Shown here: positions 43,435 through 52,628 of the stretch, one piece after another
How positions within the stretch are numbered: position 1 is the stretch's first letter
Layout: each line of letters begins with the position of its first letter
The notes under the pieces: model-generated
What the model was told of the DNA's origin: nothing
Seen by the model: the letters and a program-made list of their open reading frames with translations, nothing else
Databases searched by the model: none
Made by a program: the position numbers and the translations under genes
Assembly (NCBI RefSeq): GCF_029892095.1
Contig: NZ_JARZAE010000004.1
Location: 3,968,001-4,032,000 of the forward strand
Direction of reading: 5' to 3'
From: Kitasatospora sp. MAP12-44
GTDB lineage: Bacteria > Actinomycetota > Actinomycetes > Streptomycetales > Streptomycetaceae
DNA: 64,000 bases

Positions 43435-44511
43435 GTGTCAGGTACGCAGGAGCCCACCGACGCGCGTGGCGGCCCCGACTGGGAGGGCGTCCGCCTGCAC
43501 GTGGTCAGCGGCAAAGGCGGCACCGGCAAGACCACCGTCGCCGCCGCGCTCGCCCTCGCGCTGGCCTGTGACGGGCGGCGCACGCTGCTGATCGAGGTCG
43601 AGGGGCGGCAGGGCATCGCCGAGCTCTTCGGCATCGCCGCGCTGCCCTACGAGGAGCGCAAGATCGCCACGGTCTCGCCCGCCAAGCTCGGCCTGCCCAG
43701 CACCGGCGGGGGCACCGGCGAGGTCTTCGCGCTGGCCATCGACACCGAGCAGGCGCTGCTCGAGTACCTCGACATGTTCTACAAACTCGGCCGGGCCGGG
43801 AAGGCGCTGCAGAAAGTCGGCTTCGTCGACTTCGCGACCACCGTCGCGCCGGGCGTCCGCGACGTCCTGCTCACCGGCAAGGCCTGCGAGGCGGCCCGCC
43901 GCAAGGGCCCGGACGGGCGCCGGGCGTACGACGCGGTGGTGATGGACGCGCCGCCGACCGGTCGGCTCACCAGGTTCCTGAACGTCAACTCCGAGGTGGC
44001 CGGGCTGGCCAGGTTCGGCCCGATACACAGTCAGGCGCAGGCCGTGATGGGCGTGCTGAAGTCACCTGAGACCGCGGTGCACCTGGTCACCCTGCTGGAG
44101 GAGATGCCGGTCCAGGAGACCGTGGACGGCTTCACCGAGCTGCGCGCGGCCGGCCTGCCGACCGGCGGGGTGGTGGTGAACATGGTGCGCCCGCCCGTCC
44201 TGGACGCCGCCGCGGTGGCCGCGGTGCACGGCGACCACCGCGAGGAGGTCGCGCTGGCGCTGGTGGAGGCCGGCCTCGGCGGCCGCTCCCGGACGGCGGC
44301 GACCCGTCGGGCGGCGGTCGAGCCGCTGCTCGACCCGCTGCTCGACCAGGCCCGCGAGCACGCCGAGCGGGTCGCGCTCGAACACGACCAGCGCGCCGAT
44401 CTCGGCGCGCTCGAGCTGCCGACCTACGAGTTGCCGCTGCTCAGCGGGGGCGTGGACCTCGGCGGGCTGTACCGGCTCGCGGGCGAGCTGAAGGCGCAGG
44501 GGGCGGCATGA
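43435..44511 (+). CDS. ArsA-family ATPase, first of a pair (BagA/Rv3679-like)
   Basis: A 358-residue ArsA/Get3-type ATPase. The P-loop GKGGTGKTT is at about 22-30, Switch I DAPPTGRL at about 170, and further nucleotide-binding segments follow. GTG 43435 has GGAGA upstream. Actinobacteria carry two adjacent ArsA-like genes next to whiB4/wblA (Rv3679-Rv3680 in M. tuberculosis, linked to metabolite-dependent phenotypes rather than arsenite export). No arsenite-binding cysteine triplet is visible, so arsenite transport is unlikely. Confidence 0.88.
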   Translation: MSGTQEPTDARGGPDWEGVRLHVVSGKGGTGKTTVAAALALALACDGRRTLLIEVEGRQGIAELFGIAALPYEERKIATVSPAKLGLPSTGGGTGEVFALAIDTEQALLEYLDMFYKLGRAGKALQKVGFVDFATTVAPGVRDVLLTGKACEAARRKGPDGRRAYDAVVMDAPPTGRLTRFLNVNSEVAGLARFGPIHSQAQAVMGVLKSPETAVHLVTLLEEMPVQETVDGFTELRAAGLPTGGVVVNMVRPPVLDAAAVAAVHGDHREEVALALVEAGLGGRSRTAATRRAAVEPLLDPLLDQAREHAERVALEHDQRADLGALELPTYELPLLSGGVDLGGLYRLAGELKAQGAA

Positions 44512-45692
44512 GCAGCACGGACGGCAACGCCAACGAGCTGGCCGTCGACGCCCTGATCGACGACCCGCGGACCAGGATCATCGTCTGCTGCGGCTCCGGC
44601 GGGGTCGGCAAGACCACCACGGCGGCCGCGATCGGCCTGCGGGCCGCCGAGCGCGGCCGGCGCACCGTCGTGCTGACCATCGACCCGGCCCGCCGGCTGG
44701 CCCAGTCGATGGGCCTGACCGAGCTGGACAACACCCCCCGCCCGGTCAAGGGCGCCGCCGATCCCGATGGCCCGGGCGAGCTGCACGCCATGATGCTCGA
44801 CATGAAGCGGACCTTCGACGAGGTGGTCATCGCGCACGCCGACCCCGAACGGGCCAAGGCGATCCTGGAGAACCCGTTCTACCAGTCGCTGTCGGCCGGC
44901 TTCGCGGGGACGCAGGAGTACATGGCCATGGAGAAGCTCGGCCAGCTGCGGTCCACCGGCGAGTGGGACCTGATCGTGGTGGACACCCCGCCCTCGCGCT
45001 CGGCGCTGGACTTCCTGGACGCGCCCGGCCGACTCGGCTCGTTCCTGGACGGCCGGATCATCCGGGTGCTGATGGCGCCGGCCAAGGTCGGCGGCCGGGG
45101 GGCGATGAAGTTCCTCAACGTCGGGGTGGGCATGGTCACCGGCACCCTCGGCAAGATCTTCGGCAGCCAGCTGCTGACCGACCTGCAGACCTTCGTGGCC
45201 GCGATGGACTCGATGTTCGGCGGCTTCCGTGAGCGCGCCGACCGGACGTACCAGCTGCTCAAGGCCGAGGGCACGGCCTTCCTGGTGGTCGCCGCACCCG
45301 AACGGGACGCGCTGCGCGAGGCGGCCTACTTCGTGGACCGGCTGGCCGCCGACGAGATGCCGCTGGCCGGACTCGTCCTCAACCGGGTGCACGGCACCGG
45401 CGCGCCCCAGCTCACCGCCGAGCGCGCGCACGCCGCGGCCCAGGCGCTGGAGGAGAACGGCGCGGACCACGATCCGCGGCAGGCCGATGCGGACGTGCTG
45501 GCGGCCGGTCTGCTCCGACTGCACGCCGAGCGGATGGAGGTGATGGCCCGTGAGCGGCGCACCCGGGACCGTTTCGTCTCGGTCTACCCCGATGTGCCGA
45601 TCGTCGAGGTGCCGGCGCTGGCCGGTGATGTGCACGACCTGGCCGGGCTGCGCCTGATCGGCCGACGGCTGAGCGGCCGGGCCGACGATTAG
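44508..45692 (+). CDS. ArsA-family ATPase, second of a pair (BagB/Rv3680-like)
   Basis: A 394-residue partner ATPase starting within the stop codon of the first (ATGA at 44508-44511). The P-loop GSGGVGKTTT lies at about 28-37, TIDPARRLAQSMG is the Switch-like ArsA signature, and VDTPPSRSALDF is the Walker B-linked motif. The two proteins probably form a heterodimeric ATPase on the cytoplasmic side. It ends 26 bases from the convergent wblA stop. Confidence 0.9.
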   Translation: MSSTDGNANELAVDALIDDPRTRIIVCCGSGGVGKTTTAAAIGLRAAERGRRTVVLTIDPARRLAQSMGLTELDNTPRPVKGAADPDGPGELHAMMLDMKRTFDEVVIAHADPERAKAILENPFYQSLSAGFAGTQEYMAMEKLGQLRSTGEWDLIVVDTPPSRSALDFLDAPGRLGSFLDGRIIRVLMAPAKVGGRGAMKFLNVGVGMVTGTLGKIFGSQLLTDLQTFVAAMDSMFGGFRERADRTYQLLKAEGTAFLVVAAPERDALREAAYFVDRLAADEMPLAGLVLNRVHGTGAPQLTAERAHAAAQALEENGADHDPRQADADVLAAGLLRLHAERMEVMARERRTRDRFVSVYPDVPIVEVPALAGDVHDLAGLRLIGRRLSGRADD

Positions 45693-45718
45693 CCGATAGG
45701 GCTGAGCCGCTTGCCCGT

Positions 45719-46042
45719 TCAGCCCGCCTGCGCGTAGTCCGAGAGGATCACGCCGGTCGCCAGCGACTCCTCGTACTCCGTACGAGCGGTCTCCAGCAGC
45801 CGCCGCCAGGACATCACGGTCGGTCGTCGGCGCAGCAGTGCCCTGCGCTCGCGTTCGGTCATCCCACCCCAGACACCGAACTCGACCCGGTTGTCGAGCG
45901 CGTCCGCCAGGCACTCGGTGCGCACCGGACACCCGCTGCACACCGCCTTGGCGCGATTCTGCGCCGCCCCCTGAACAAACAACTCGTCCGGATCGCTCGT
46001 GCGACAGGCAGCCTGCGCACTCCAGTCATCTACCCAGCCCAT
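45719..46042 (-). CDS. wblA: WhiB-like iron-sulfur regulator WblA
   Basis: A 107-residue WhiB-family protein with four cluster-ligating cysteines (Cys13, Cys35, Cys38, Cys44), the GVWGG turn at 56-60 and the Arg-rich segment TERERRALLRRRP. The sequence MGWV-DWSAQAACRT and the position beside the ArsA pair and the class A PBP identify it as WblA, orthologue of mycobacterial WhiB4. WblA promotes sporulation and represses antibiotic production in streptomycetes. ATG 46042 is chosen by alignment with known WblA; the longer frame is not conserved. The long upstream region holds palindromes. Confidence 0.95.
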   Translation of the reverse strand: MGWVDDWSAQAACRTSDPDELFVQGAAQNRAKAVCSGCPVRTECLADALDNRVEFGVWGGMTERERRALLRRRPTVMSWRRLLETARTEYEESLATGVILSDYAQAG

Positions 46043-46464
46043 GCCGGCGCCGTCCTCTCCCGAATCGAGGCTCCCCCACGGCGGCAACGGCATATTCACC
46101 GTTGCCAGTTGAGGACGTTACGGAAGATTGGCGGAGCGCAACAGCCCCCTAGGGCCCAATCTCGAATGACCCGATTGGACTATGGGTGCCCGTCAGATCA
46201 CTCGTTGGAGTGATCGCAGGTTGCAGGCCTTGTGGACGCCTGGAGTGTCACTCTCGTCACGCTGTGCCACGATTATCGGCCCACTGCGACGCGCCGACGA
46301 CCCAAATCGGCCACGCCAGCTGCCTCATACCCCATCAATTCGGACAACTCTCGACACTCACAAGAGTCTCAGCAGTGCACAGAGTGCAGCTGCCGTCGTC
46401 CCGTGACAAGCGTAGGCGAACGCGTGCCCCGAAGGGCGGGATTCCGCAACGTAAAGTCCCCCGC
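46043..46464. promoter_or_regulatory. wblA-PBP divergent regulatory region with two GAGTG palindromes
   Basis: This 422-base region separates wblA (-) and the PBP gene (+). GATCACTC (46196-46203) and GAGTGATC (46208-46215) form a perfect 8-bp inverted repeat with a 4-base spacer. GAGTG-T-CACTC (46243-46253) is a second, shorter palindrome with the same half-site, about 42 bases away. They are candidate operators for a developmental regulator of wblA; the everted AGTGA/TCAC half-sites recall BldD-type sequences, but that link is a guess. Confidence 0.55.
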
Positions 46465-48813
46465 ATGGCACCGAAGCGCTCCACAGAAGTCCAGCGCCCC
46501 GGCAAACCACCCCGTCCACCACGCGCCTCTCGCACCGAGTTGGCCGGTCACGGGGTGAAGTTCCTCGGGCTCAGCATCCTCTCCGGGCTCCTCCTGGCCG
46601 GCCTCACGCTGCCGGCCGTGGGAGCCCTCGGCGTCGGCGCGAAGAGCGGCGCCGAGAACTTCGACAGCATGCCGGACGACTTCAAGACCCCCACGCTCTC
46701 GCAGGCCTCGTTCATCTACGACAGCAAGGGCCAGCAGATCGCCAAGGTCTTCGACCGCGACCGCACCATCCTGACCCAGGACCAGATGTCGCCGATCATG
46801 CGTCAGGCCCAGGTCGACATCGAGGACAACCGCTTCTTCGAGCACGGCGCGATCGATCCCCGAGGCGTCCTGCGGGCCATCGGCAAGAACGCCGAGTCCG
46901 GCTCCGCCTCGCAGGGCGCCTCCACGCTGACCCAGCAGTACGTGAAGAACGTCTTCGTCGAGCAGGCCGGTGACGACCAGGCAGCCTTCCTGGAAGCCAC
47001 CCGGAAGAGCCTGGGCCGCAAGATCCAGGAACTGAAGTTCGCGATGAAGCTGGAGGAGGAGCTACCCAAGCAGCAGATCCTCACCAACTATCTGAACATC
47101 ACCTTCTACGGTCATCAGGCATACGGCGTCGAGGCCGCCTCCAACCGCTACTTCGGCAAGAGCAACAAGGACCTCACCGTCGCCGAGGCCGCGACCCTGG
47201 CCGGCCTGGTGCAGAACCCCACGGCGTACGACCCGATGCTGCACCCCGCCGCGGCGAAGATCCGCCGGGACACCGTCATCGGGAAGATGCTCGACTACAA
47301 GCACATCACCGCGGACCAGGCCAGGGACGCGATGGCCACCCCGCTCACCCTGAACTACCACGAGCCGCTGAACGGTTGCATCACCGCCAACGCGGGGATG
47401 GGCTTCTTCTGCGACTACGTCCGGCACGTGGTCAAGGGCGACCCCGCCTTCGGCGCCTCCGCGGCCGAGCGCAACAAGCTCTGGAACGACGGCGGTCTGA
47501 AGATCTACACCACCATCGACCCCGACAAGCAGGCCGCCGCGAACAAGGCGGCGACCACCAAGGTCTTCACCACCGACTCGGTCTCGGCCGCGATGACCAT
47601 GCTGCAGCCGGGCACCGGCGAGATCCTCGCGATGGCCCAGACCCGGCCCTACGGTGTGGACGACAGCAAGCACCAGACCGTGGTCGACCTGAACGTGGAC
47701 GCCGCGATGGGCGGCGGCAACGGCTTCCAGCCCGGCTCGACCTTCAAGCCGATCCTGGCCGCGGCCGCGCTCGAGGGCGGCACCCCGCTCAACCAGCAGT
47801 ACCCCTCGCCCGCGCAGATGCCCTACCCGGCGATGACCACCTGCGAGGGCAACTGGAGGAACACCTCGCACGACCAGGTCGCCAACGACAACCCGGCCGA
47901 GGTCGGCCCGTTCGGCATGGCGGAGGCGATGGCCCGCTCGGTCAACACCTACTTCGTGCAGCTGGAGCAGGACATCGGCCTGTGCGCGGTCCGGCAGATG
48001 GCCAACAAGCTGGGCATCAGGACCAAGGCCAGCGGATCGCCGCTGGAGGAGGTCCCGGCGATGACACTGGGGGTGGAGGAGATGAGCCCGCTGGACATGG
48101 CGGGCGTCTACGCGACGTTCGCCTCACGCGGTGTCTTCTGCAACCCGATCGCGATCAGCGCGGTGACCGGCAGCGACGGCACGAAGCTGCCCGTCCCGCA
48201 GGCCAACTGCTCCCAGGTGATGCAGCAGAGCACCGCCGACGCGATCAACACGCTGCTCTACGGCGTGACCGAGAAGGGCACCGGCAGCGCGCTGGGCCTC
48301 GACGACGGCCGCATGATCGCCGGCAAGACCGGCACCACCGACGAACGGCGCGCGGCCTGGTTCGACGGCTACACCCCCGACCTGGTCGGTGTGGTCTGGC
48401 TCGGCGGCCCGCAGGGCGGCGTCAAGATGGACCGCAACATCAAGATCGGCGGGCGGTCCTTCGTCGGCGACAACGGCGTCTACGGGGCCACCGGCCCGGG
48501 CGTGGTCTGGCAGGAGGCGATGAGCGAGGCGCTCTCCAGCACCCCCAAGAGCACGTTCCAGCTGGTCACCGTGCCGGCCGCGGCGGGCCCGGCGAGCAGC
48601 CCCGGCGCCCCCGCGCCGTCGAGCCAGTCCCCGACGGCGGACCCGAACGGCTCGGCCACCCCGGCCGCGCTGACCAACCAGGCACCGGCGGTGCCACCGG
48701 CACCACCGGCGAGCGCGCCCGTCCCGGCGCCGTCACCGGCCGTCCTCAACCTCCCGCCCAGCGGGCCGACGGTCGGCACCCCCGCAAAGCCGAGCCAACA
48801 CGGCCACCACTGA
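46465..48813 (+). CDS. class A penicillin-binding protein (transglycosylase/transpeptidase)
   Basis: A 782-residue bifunctional peptidoglycan synthase. A basic Pro-rich cytoplasmic tail and one membrane anchor (about 33-55) precede a GT51 glycosyltransferase domain with the catalytic-Glu motif EDNRFFEHGAID. The transpeptidase domain has the SXXK serine in PGSTFKP, the SXN motif in ARSVNTYF and KTGTTDERR. A Pro/Ala/Ser-rich tail ends the protein; no PASTA domain is seen. ATG 46465 gives the usual short tail. It is the equivalent of mycobacterial PonA2 (Rv3682) beside whiB4. Confidence 0.92.
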   Translation: MAPKRSTEVQRPGKPPRPPRASRTELAGHGVKFLGLSILSGLLLAGLTLPAVGALGVGAKSGAENFDSMPDDFKTPTLSQASFIYDSKGQQIAKVFDRDRTILTQDQMSPIMRQAQVDIEDNRFFEHGAIDPRGVLRAIGKNAESGSASQGASTLTQQYVKNVFVEQAGDDQAAFLEATRKSLGRKIQELKFAMKLEEELPKQQILTNYLNITFYGHQAYGVEAASNRYFGKSNKDLTVAEAATLAGLVQNPTAYDPMLHPAAAKIRRDTVIGKMLDYKHITADQARDAMATPLTLNYHEPLNGCITANAGMGFFCDYVRHVVKGDPAFGASAAERNKLWNDGGLKIYTTIDPDKQAAANKAATTKVFTTDSVSAAMTMLQPGTGEILAMAQTRPYGVDDSKHQTVVDLNVDAAMGGGNGFQPGSTFKPILAAAALEGGTPLNQQYPSPAQMPYPAMTTCEGNWRNTSHDQVANDNPAEVGPFGMAEAMARSVNTYFVQLEQDIGLCAVRQMANKLGIRTKASGSPLEEVPAMTLGVEEMSPLDMAGVYATFASRGVFCNPIAISAVTGSDGTKLPVPQANCSQVMQQSTADAINTLLYGVTEKGTGSALGLDDGRMIAGKTGTTDERRAAWFDGYTPDLVGVVWLGGPQGGVKMDRNIKIGGRSFVGDNGVYGATGPGVVWQEAMSEALSSTPKSTFQLVTVPAAAGPASSPGAPAPSSQSPTADPNGSATPAALTNQAPAVPPAPPASAPVPAPSPAVLNLPPSGPTVGTPAKPSQHGHH

Positions 48814-48857
48814 GCTACTTGCCGAGCTACTTGCCGAGCTGAGCTGAGCTACTTGCT
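48812..48857. repeat. short tandem repeats at the PBP/yqeY convergence
   Basis: GAGCTACTTGCC occurs twice in tandem (48812-48823, 48824-48835), followed by GAGCT, GAGCT and a third near-copy GAGCTACTTGCT (48846-48857), which contains the yqeY stop codon. This looks like slippage duplication of the yqeY 3' end. Confidence 0.7.
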
Positions 48858-49304
48858 GAGCGCGGCCTTGACGGCGGCCGACACCCGACCGCCGTCAGCC
48901 AGGCCCGCCACCTTGGGCCGGACCAGCTTCATCACCGAGCCCATCGCCTGCGGCCCGCTCGCCCCGGTCTGCGCGATCACCTCGGCGACGATCGCCGCCA
49001 GCTCCTCGTCCCCGAGCTGCTTCGGCAGGTACTCGGCCAGCACCGCCTCCTCGGCCCGCTCGCGCTCGGCGGACTCGGTCCGGCCGGCCTTGGCGAAGGC
49101 GCTCGCGGCATCCCGCCGCTTCTTCGCCTCCGCCTGGAGCACCAGCAGCACCTCGTCATCCGAGAGCTCGCGCTTCACGTCACCCGCCGTCTCCCCCGCC
49201 GTCACGGCGGTCAGGGTCAGCCGAATGGTGGACGAGCGCAGCTCGTCCCGGGCCTTGATCGCGGCTGTCAGGTCGTTCCGCAGCCGCTCCTTGAGCGTTG
49301 TCAT
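48849..49304 (-). CDS. yqeY: GatB/YqeY-domain protein
   Basis: A 151-residue helical protein of the YqeY family, related to the tRNA-binding tail of GatB: MTTLKERLRNDLTAAIKARDELRSSTIRL, KKRRDAASAFAKAGR and the C-terminal domain QTGASGPQAMGSVMKLVRPKVAGLADGGRVSAAVKAAL. Its cellular function is not defined. ATG 49304 starts the conserved sequence; the open frame before it is unrelated. It is convergent with the PBP gene, as in other streptomycetes. Confidence 0.9.
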   Translation of the reverse strand: MTTLKERLRNDLTAAIKARDELRSSTIRLTLTAVTAGETAGDVKRELSDDEVLLVLQAEAKKRRDAASAFAKAGRTESAERERAEEAVLAEYLPKQLGDEELAAIVAEVIAQTGASGPQAMGSVMKLVRPKVAGLADGGRVSAAVKAALSK

Positions 49305-49475
49305 GCTGCCGAGTCTGGCACCTGGCCTGCCGCACCGCCCCTCCTTTACCACCCGCTTGCCGCCCCTGCCCTCCCGCACCCCTCCCGCCGGCCGGCGTTC
49401 TGACCGCACCGGCGCACGCTCCCGGCGTGTCAGGGGGCGTGCACCGGCCGTGGTGGGGTCTGCGACGATGGGACG

Positions 49476-50417
49476 ATGCGAAAGCTGTACTCCGTTCCGC
49501 TCGGAATCGCCGCAACCGGCGCCGCCTGCCTCGCCTACTCCGCCGGGTACGAGGTCCGTTCCTTCCGGCTGCGCCGGGTGGAGGCCGCCGTCCTGCCGAA
49601 GGGGGCCAAGCCGGTCCGGGTGCTCCAGGTCTCGGACATCCACATGGTCGTCGGGCAGCGGAAGAAGCAGCGCTGGCTGCAGAGCCTGGCAGGCCTGCGC
49701 CCCGACCTCGTGGTCAACACCGGCGACAACCTCTCCGACCCGCTCGCCATCCCGGCCACGCTGGAGGCGCTCGGACCGCTGATGGAGTTCCCCGGCGTCT
49801 ACGTCTTCGGGTCCAACGACTACTACGGCCCGAGCCCCAAGAGCCCCACCCGCTACCTGAAGGCCCTCAGCAGCGGCAACCACGGGCTCAACAACGCCGA
49901 CGGCACCGGCCGACGCGGCATCACCGGCGCGATCCACAACCCGTGGGAGAAACTCCGGGACGGCTTCGACGCGGCCGGCTGGCTGGACCTCACCAACACC
50001 CGCGGCCGCCTCCCGTTGCAGGGCCTGGACGTCGAGTTCACCGGCCTGGACGACCCGCACATCCGCCGCGACCGCTACGCCGCGGTGTCCGGCGGACCGT
50101 CAGCCGACGCCGACCTGTCGATCGGCGTGGTGCACGCCCCGTACCTGCGCAGCCTGGACGCCTTCACCGCCGACGGCTACCCGCTGATCCTGGCCGGCCA
50201 CACCCACGGCGGCCAGCTCTGCATCCCCTTCTACGGCGCCCTGGTGACCAATTGCGACCTGGACGCCAAGCGGGTCAAGGGCCTCTCCACCCACCGCGCC
50301 GGCGGACGCGAGGCCCACCTGCACGTCTCCGCCGGCTGCGGCACCAACCGCTACACCCCCGTCCGCTTCGCCTGCCCCCCCGAAGCCACCCTGCTGACCC
50401 TCACCCCCCGCCCCTGA
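49476..50417 (+). CDS. metallophosphoesterase (calcineurin-like)
   Basis: A 313-residue protein with an N-terminal membrane-proximal hydrophobic segment (PLGIAATGAACLAYSAGY), then the metallophosphoesterase motifs: SDIHMVVGQ, NTGDNLSDP, SNDYYG (in place of GNHD), VVHAPY and GHTHGGQLCIP. The substitution of His by Tyr in the usual GNHD motif is common in this actinobacterial subgroup (Rv3683-like). Location beside the PBP gene matches mycobacteria. The substrate is not known. Confidence 0.9.
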   Translation: MRKLYSVPLGIAATGAACLAYSAGYEVRSFRLRRVEAAVLPKGAKPVRVLQVSDIHMVVGQRKKQRWLQSLAGLRPDLVVNTGDNLSDPLAIPATLEALGPLMEFPGVYVFGSNDYYGPSPKSPTRYLKALSSGNHGLNNADGTGRRGITGAIHNPWEKLRDGFDAAGWLDLTNTRGRLPLQGLDVEFTGLDDPHIRRDRYAAVSGGPSADADLSIGVVHAPYLRSLDAFTADGYPLILAGHTHGGQLCIPFYGALVTNCDLDAKRVKGLSTHRAGGREAHLHVSAGCGTNRYTPVRFACPPEATLLTLTPRP

Positions 50418-50517
50418 CCCGCCCCTCGACCCGCCCCGGGAACGGATTTCGTCTCCTGACCTGCGTCGGGTAGAGTTCTACTCGTTGCGAAGGAAACAGA
50501 GCAACAAACCGCAGGAC

Positions 50518-50591
<74 letters not shown>

Positions 50592-50606
50592 CCCAGTAAC
50601 ACCAGC

Positions 50607-50642
50607 TCAGGGCCGGTGCTCCGCAAGGAGTACCGGCCCTGA
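50607..50642 (+). terminator. hairpin downstream of tRNA-Pro
   Basis: TCAGGGCCGGT (50607-50617) and ACCGGCCCTGA (50632-50642) form an 11-bp stem with a 14-base loop, 15 bases beyond the tRNA. It could terminate the tRNA transcript and the convergent integrase transcript. Confidence 0.7.
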
Positions 50643-50719
50643 CTGGTTTCCGAACACCCTCGGGAGCGGCTGGGGAGCGAGTTGGGGAGCAGTTCGTACA
50701 CCCCGCCTCTTGCCGCCCC

Positions 50720-52261
50720 CTACTGACCGGCCCTCAGCAGCGCGTCCAGGACCGCTACGGGTGACCCCGGGGACATCCGCCGGCGCGCTTCGAGCGCCGT
50801 CTCCCAGACCCGCGTCAGACCCTCGATCAGCTCTTGGCGCATCTCGGCCGTGATGTGGGAGTAGCGTGCCTGCACCGACCCGTCCTCATGGCCCATCCGC
50901 TCATCCTTGAGCTTCACCGGCGTCTTCAGCTCGTCCAGGATCGTCTTGTGGGCGTGCCGGAGTCCGTGCGGCGTCAGACCCCGTGCGATCGGCAGCCAGG
51001 ACGCCTCGGCCCGCTGGGAGGCTCCCCGTCCACGGGCAGGGACACCGGGCCACGGTTCGGAGACCAGCGGCACCGGGTGTGCCTCGTGCTCTCCCCGCTT
51101 GGGGTACCAGCCCGTGGCCGCCGGCTGGAACAGCCACGTGCCGAACCCGGAGCGCCGCCAGTGCGCCGCCCGCTCCCCCGACGCCACGTTCCGGACGTAC
51201 CCGAGATCGGCGATCGCCTGCACGACCCGCACCCGGGTGGCCTCCGCCACCGCGTCCGGCCGGTTCAGCACGTTGGAGACCGTCCCGGTCGAGACACCGG
51301 CCCGGCGGGCCACGTCCACCAGCTTCGCCCCCGGCCGGCTGACCGAGCCGTTGGCTGCACCGTGGCCGCTGAACACGTAGGTCAAGCCGTGGCACTCACA
51401 CGGCTTCGGCTTGGTCCGCGCGATGTGTCCCGCCAGCAGCGAGGAGAGAAAGGGCGGCGAGTCGATGGACCGGTAGGAGTCGTCCTTGGGCGGGCACCGG
51501 TGCAGCTCGCCCGAGTCCAGCTCGTACAGCTGCCACTCCACCCGCACTTCGCGGGGGCGGACGAACTCGGTCTCCAGCCCGACCAGCTCACCCCAGCGCT
51601 TCCCGGTGAATCCCTTCGTGACCACGGCCACGAACTCGTCGTCGCGCCCGGACAGCAGCGCGGTGCGCTCGGCGATCAGCAGGATGCCCAACGCACCAGT
51701 CACCACCTTCTCGGGCCCACGGTTGCGTGAGCGGCCCGCGCGGCGACCCCGACCCCGGCGGCGGGCCGCCGGGTTGGCATCGCGAAGACCGTCCTCGACC
51801 GCGTCCCCGAGCACTAGGTGCAGCGTGCTGCGCCACGTCTTGATGCTGCTGACCGCGTATCCCCGCTCGCGCTCCTTCTTCGCCCACGCCTCGACCTCGG
51901 CGCGGGTGAGGTCCGCGATGGCCACCGACTCGAACTCTGGGAGAAGGTGCTCTTCGATGTGCCTCCGGTAGTTCTGCATCGTCGAAGCGGCCAGGTCCTG
52001 GCCCTCATACCAACTGCTGGCGTACTCGCCGAACGTGCGCGACTTGGCCTCAGGCTCGACTTCCGGTTCCGGGTTCGGCCTCGGCTTGACCACCACCCCG
52101 GCACGGAGCTGGGCCTCCCTGTCGTTGGCAGCCTTCACAGCCTCGCGCTTGGTGCGGAAGCGGATCGTGGCGCCGTTCCGGTCCACCACCGTTGCCAGGT
52201 CACCTGACTCAAGTCGGTAGCGGGCGCGGTAGTAGTCCCCTCGCTTCTCTCCGTAACCCAT
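50720..52261 (-). CDS. int: tyrosine integrase with an inserted LacI-type DNA-binding domain
   Basis: A 513-residue phage-type tyrosine recombinase. An arm-binding N-terminal part precedes a core-binding helix domain (about 76-165) and the catalytic domain: Arg222 in GKRWGELVGLE, Lys259 in PPKDDSYRS, His432 and Arg435 in HGLRH, His458 in MGHEDG and Tyr467 in ARYSHIT. Between the Lys and HXXR boxes, residues ~312-358 are a LacI-family headpiece (LVDVARRAGVSTGTVSNVLNRPDAV, then RVRVVQAIADLGYVRN) instead of the usual short loop. The integrase points at tRNA-Pro and should catalyse insertion there. ATG 52261 lies 17 bases after the HTH gene. Confidence 0.93.
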   Translation of the reverse strand: MGYGEKRGDYYRARYRLESGDLATVVDRNGATIRFRTKREAVKAANDREAQLRAGVVVKPRPNPEPEVEPEAKSRTFGEYASSWYEGQDLAASTMQNYRRHIEEHLLPEFESVAIADLTRAEVEAWAKKERERGYAVSSIKTWRSTLHLVLGDAVEDGLRDANPAARRRGRGRRAGRSRNRGPEKVVTGALGILLIAERTALLSGRDDEFVAVVTKGFTGKRWGELVGLETEFVRPREVRVEWQLYELDSGELHRCPPKDDSYRSIDSPPFLSSLLAGHIARTKPKPCECHGLTYVFSGHGAANGSVSRPGAKLVDVARRAGVSTGTVSNVLNRPDAVAEATRVRVVQAIADLGYVRNVASGERAAHWRRSGFGTWLFQPAATGWYPKRGEHEAHPVPLVSEPWPGVPARGRGASQRAEASWLPIARGLTPHGLRHAHKTILDELKTPVKLKDERMGHEDGSVQARYSHITAEMRQELIEGLTRVWETALEARRRMSPGSPVAVLDALLRAGQ

Positions 52262-52277
52262 CGCTCGCCCCCTCTCT

Positions 52278-52628
52278 CTACGCGGCCGCAGCCGTCTGAC
52301 GTCCGCCCCGAACCCTGCGCGGCGGACGAGCCCTGAGCCGTGCCTGCGGCTCGGCGATGTCTGCTGAGCGAGGCCGCCGCATCGGCCGCGGGTCGGCCTG
52401 CGCAGGCCCGGTCACCTGCGGACGCACTTCCAGGAGCGCGATGATCTCCGCGATGTGGCCGGCCGTGAACCGGTAGCTGTTGCCGACCTTGCAGAACGGG
52501 ATGCGGGCCTTCCTGGCCTGCTCCCGCACCCACCACTCCGAGCGGCCCAGCACCAGGGCGACCTGGGCCGGGTGGTAGAGCGCTTCCAACGTGACAGCTG
52601 TGACACTGTGACGGCTGTGACTGGTCAT
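52278..52628 (-). CDS. helix-turn-helix protein, excisionase-like
   Basis: A 116-residue basic protein with a MerR/excisionase-type winged helix (LYHPAQVALVLGRSEWWVREQARKARIPFCKVGNSYRFTAGHIAEII, about 16-63) and a long Arg/Pro/Ala-rich tail. Directly upstream of int, it occupies the usual xis place of pSAM2-like elements. Its start overlaps the RepA-like gene stop by four bases (ATGA). Confidence 0.8.
   Translation of the reverse strand: MTSHSRHSVTAVTLEALYHPAQVALVLGRSEWWVREQARKARIPFCKVGNSYRFTAGHIAEIIALLEVRPQVTGPAQADPRPMRRPRSADIAEPQARLRARPPRRVRGGRQTAAAA

Noticed and set aside
48812..48857. GAGCTACTTGCC tandem repeats as a regulatory array
   Set aside because: They consist of slipped copies of the yqeY stop region and lie between convergent genes, so a regulatory role is unlikely.
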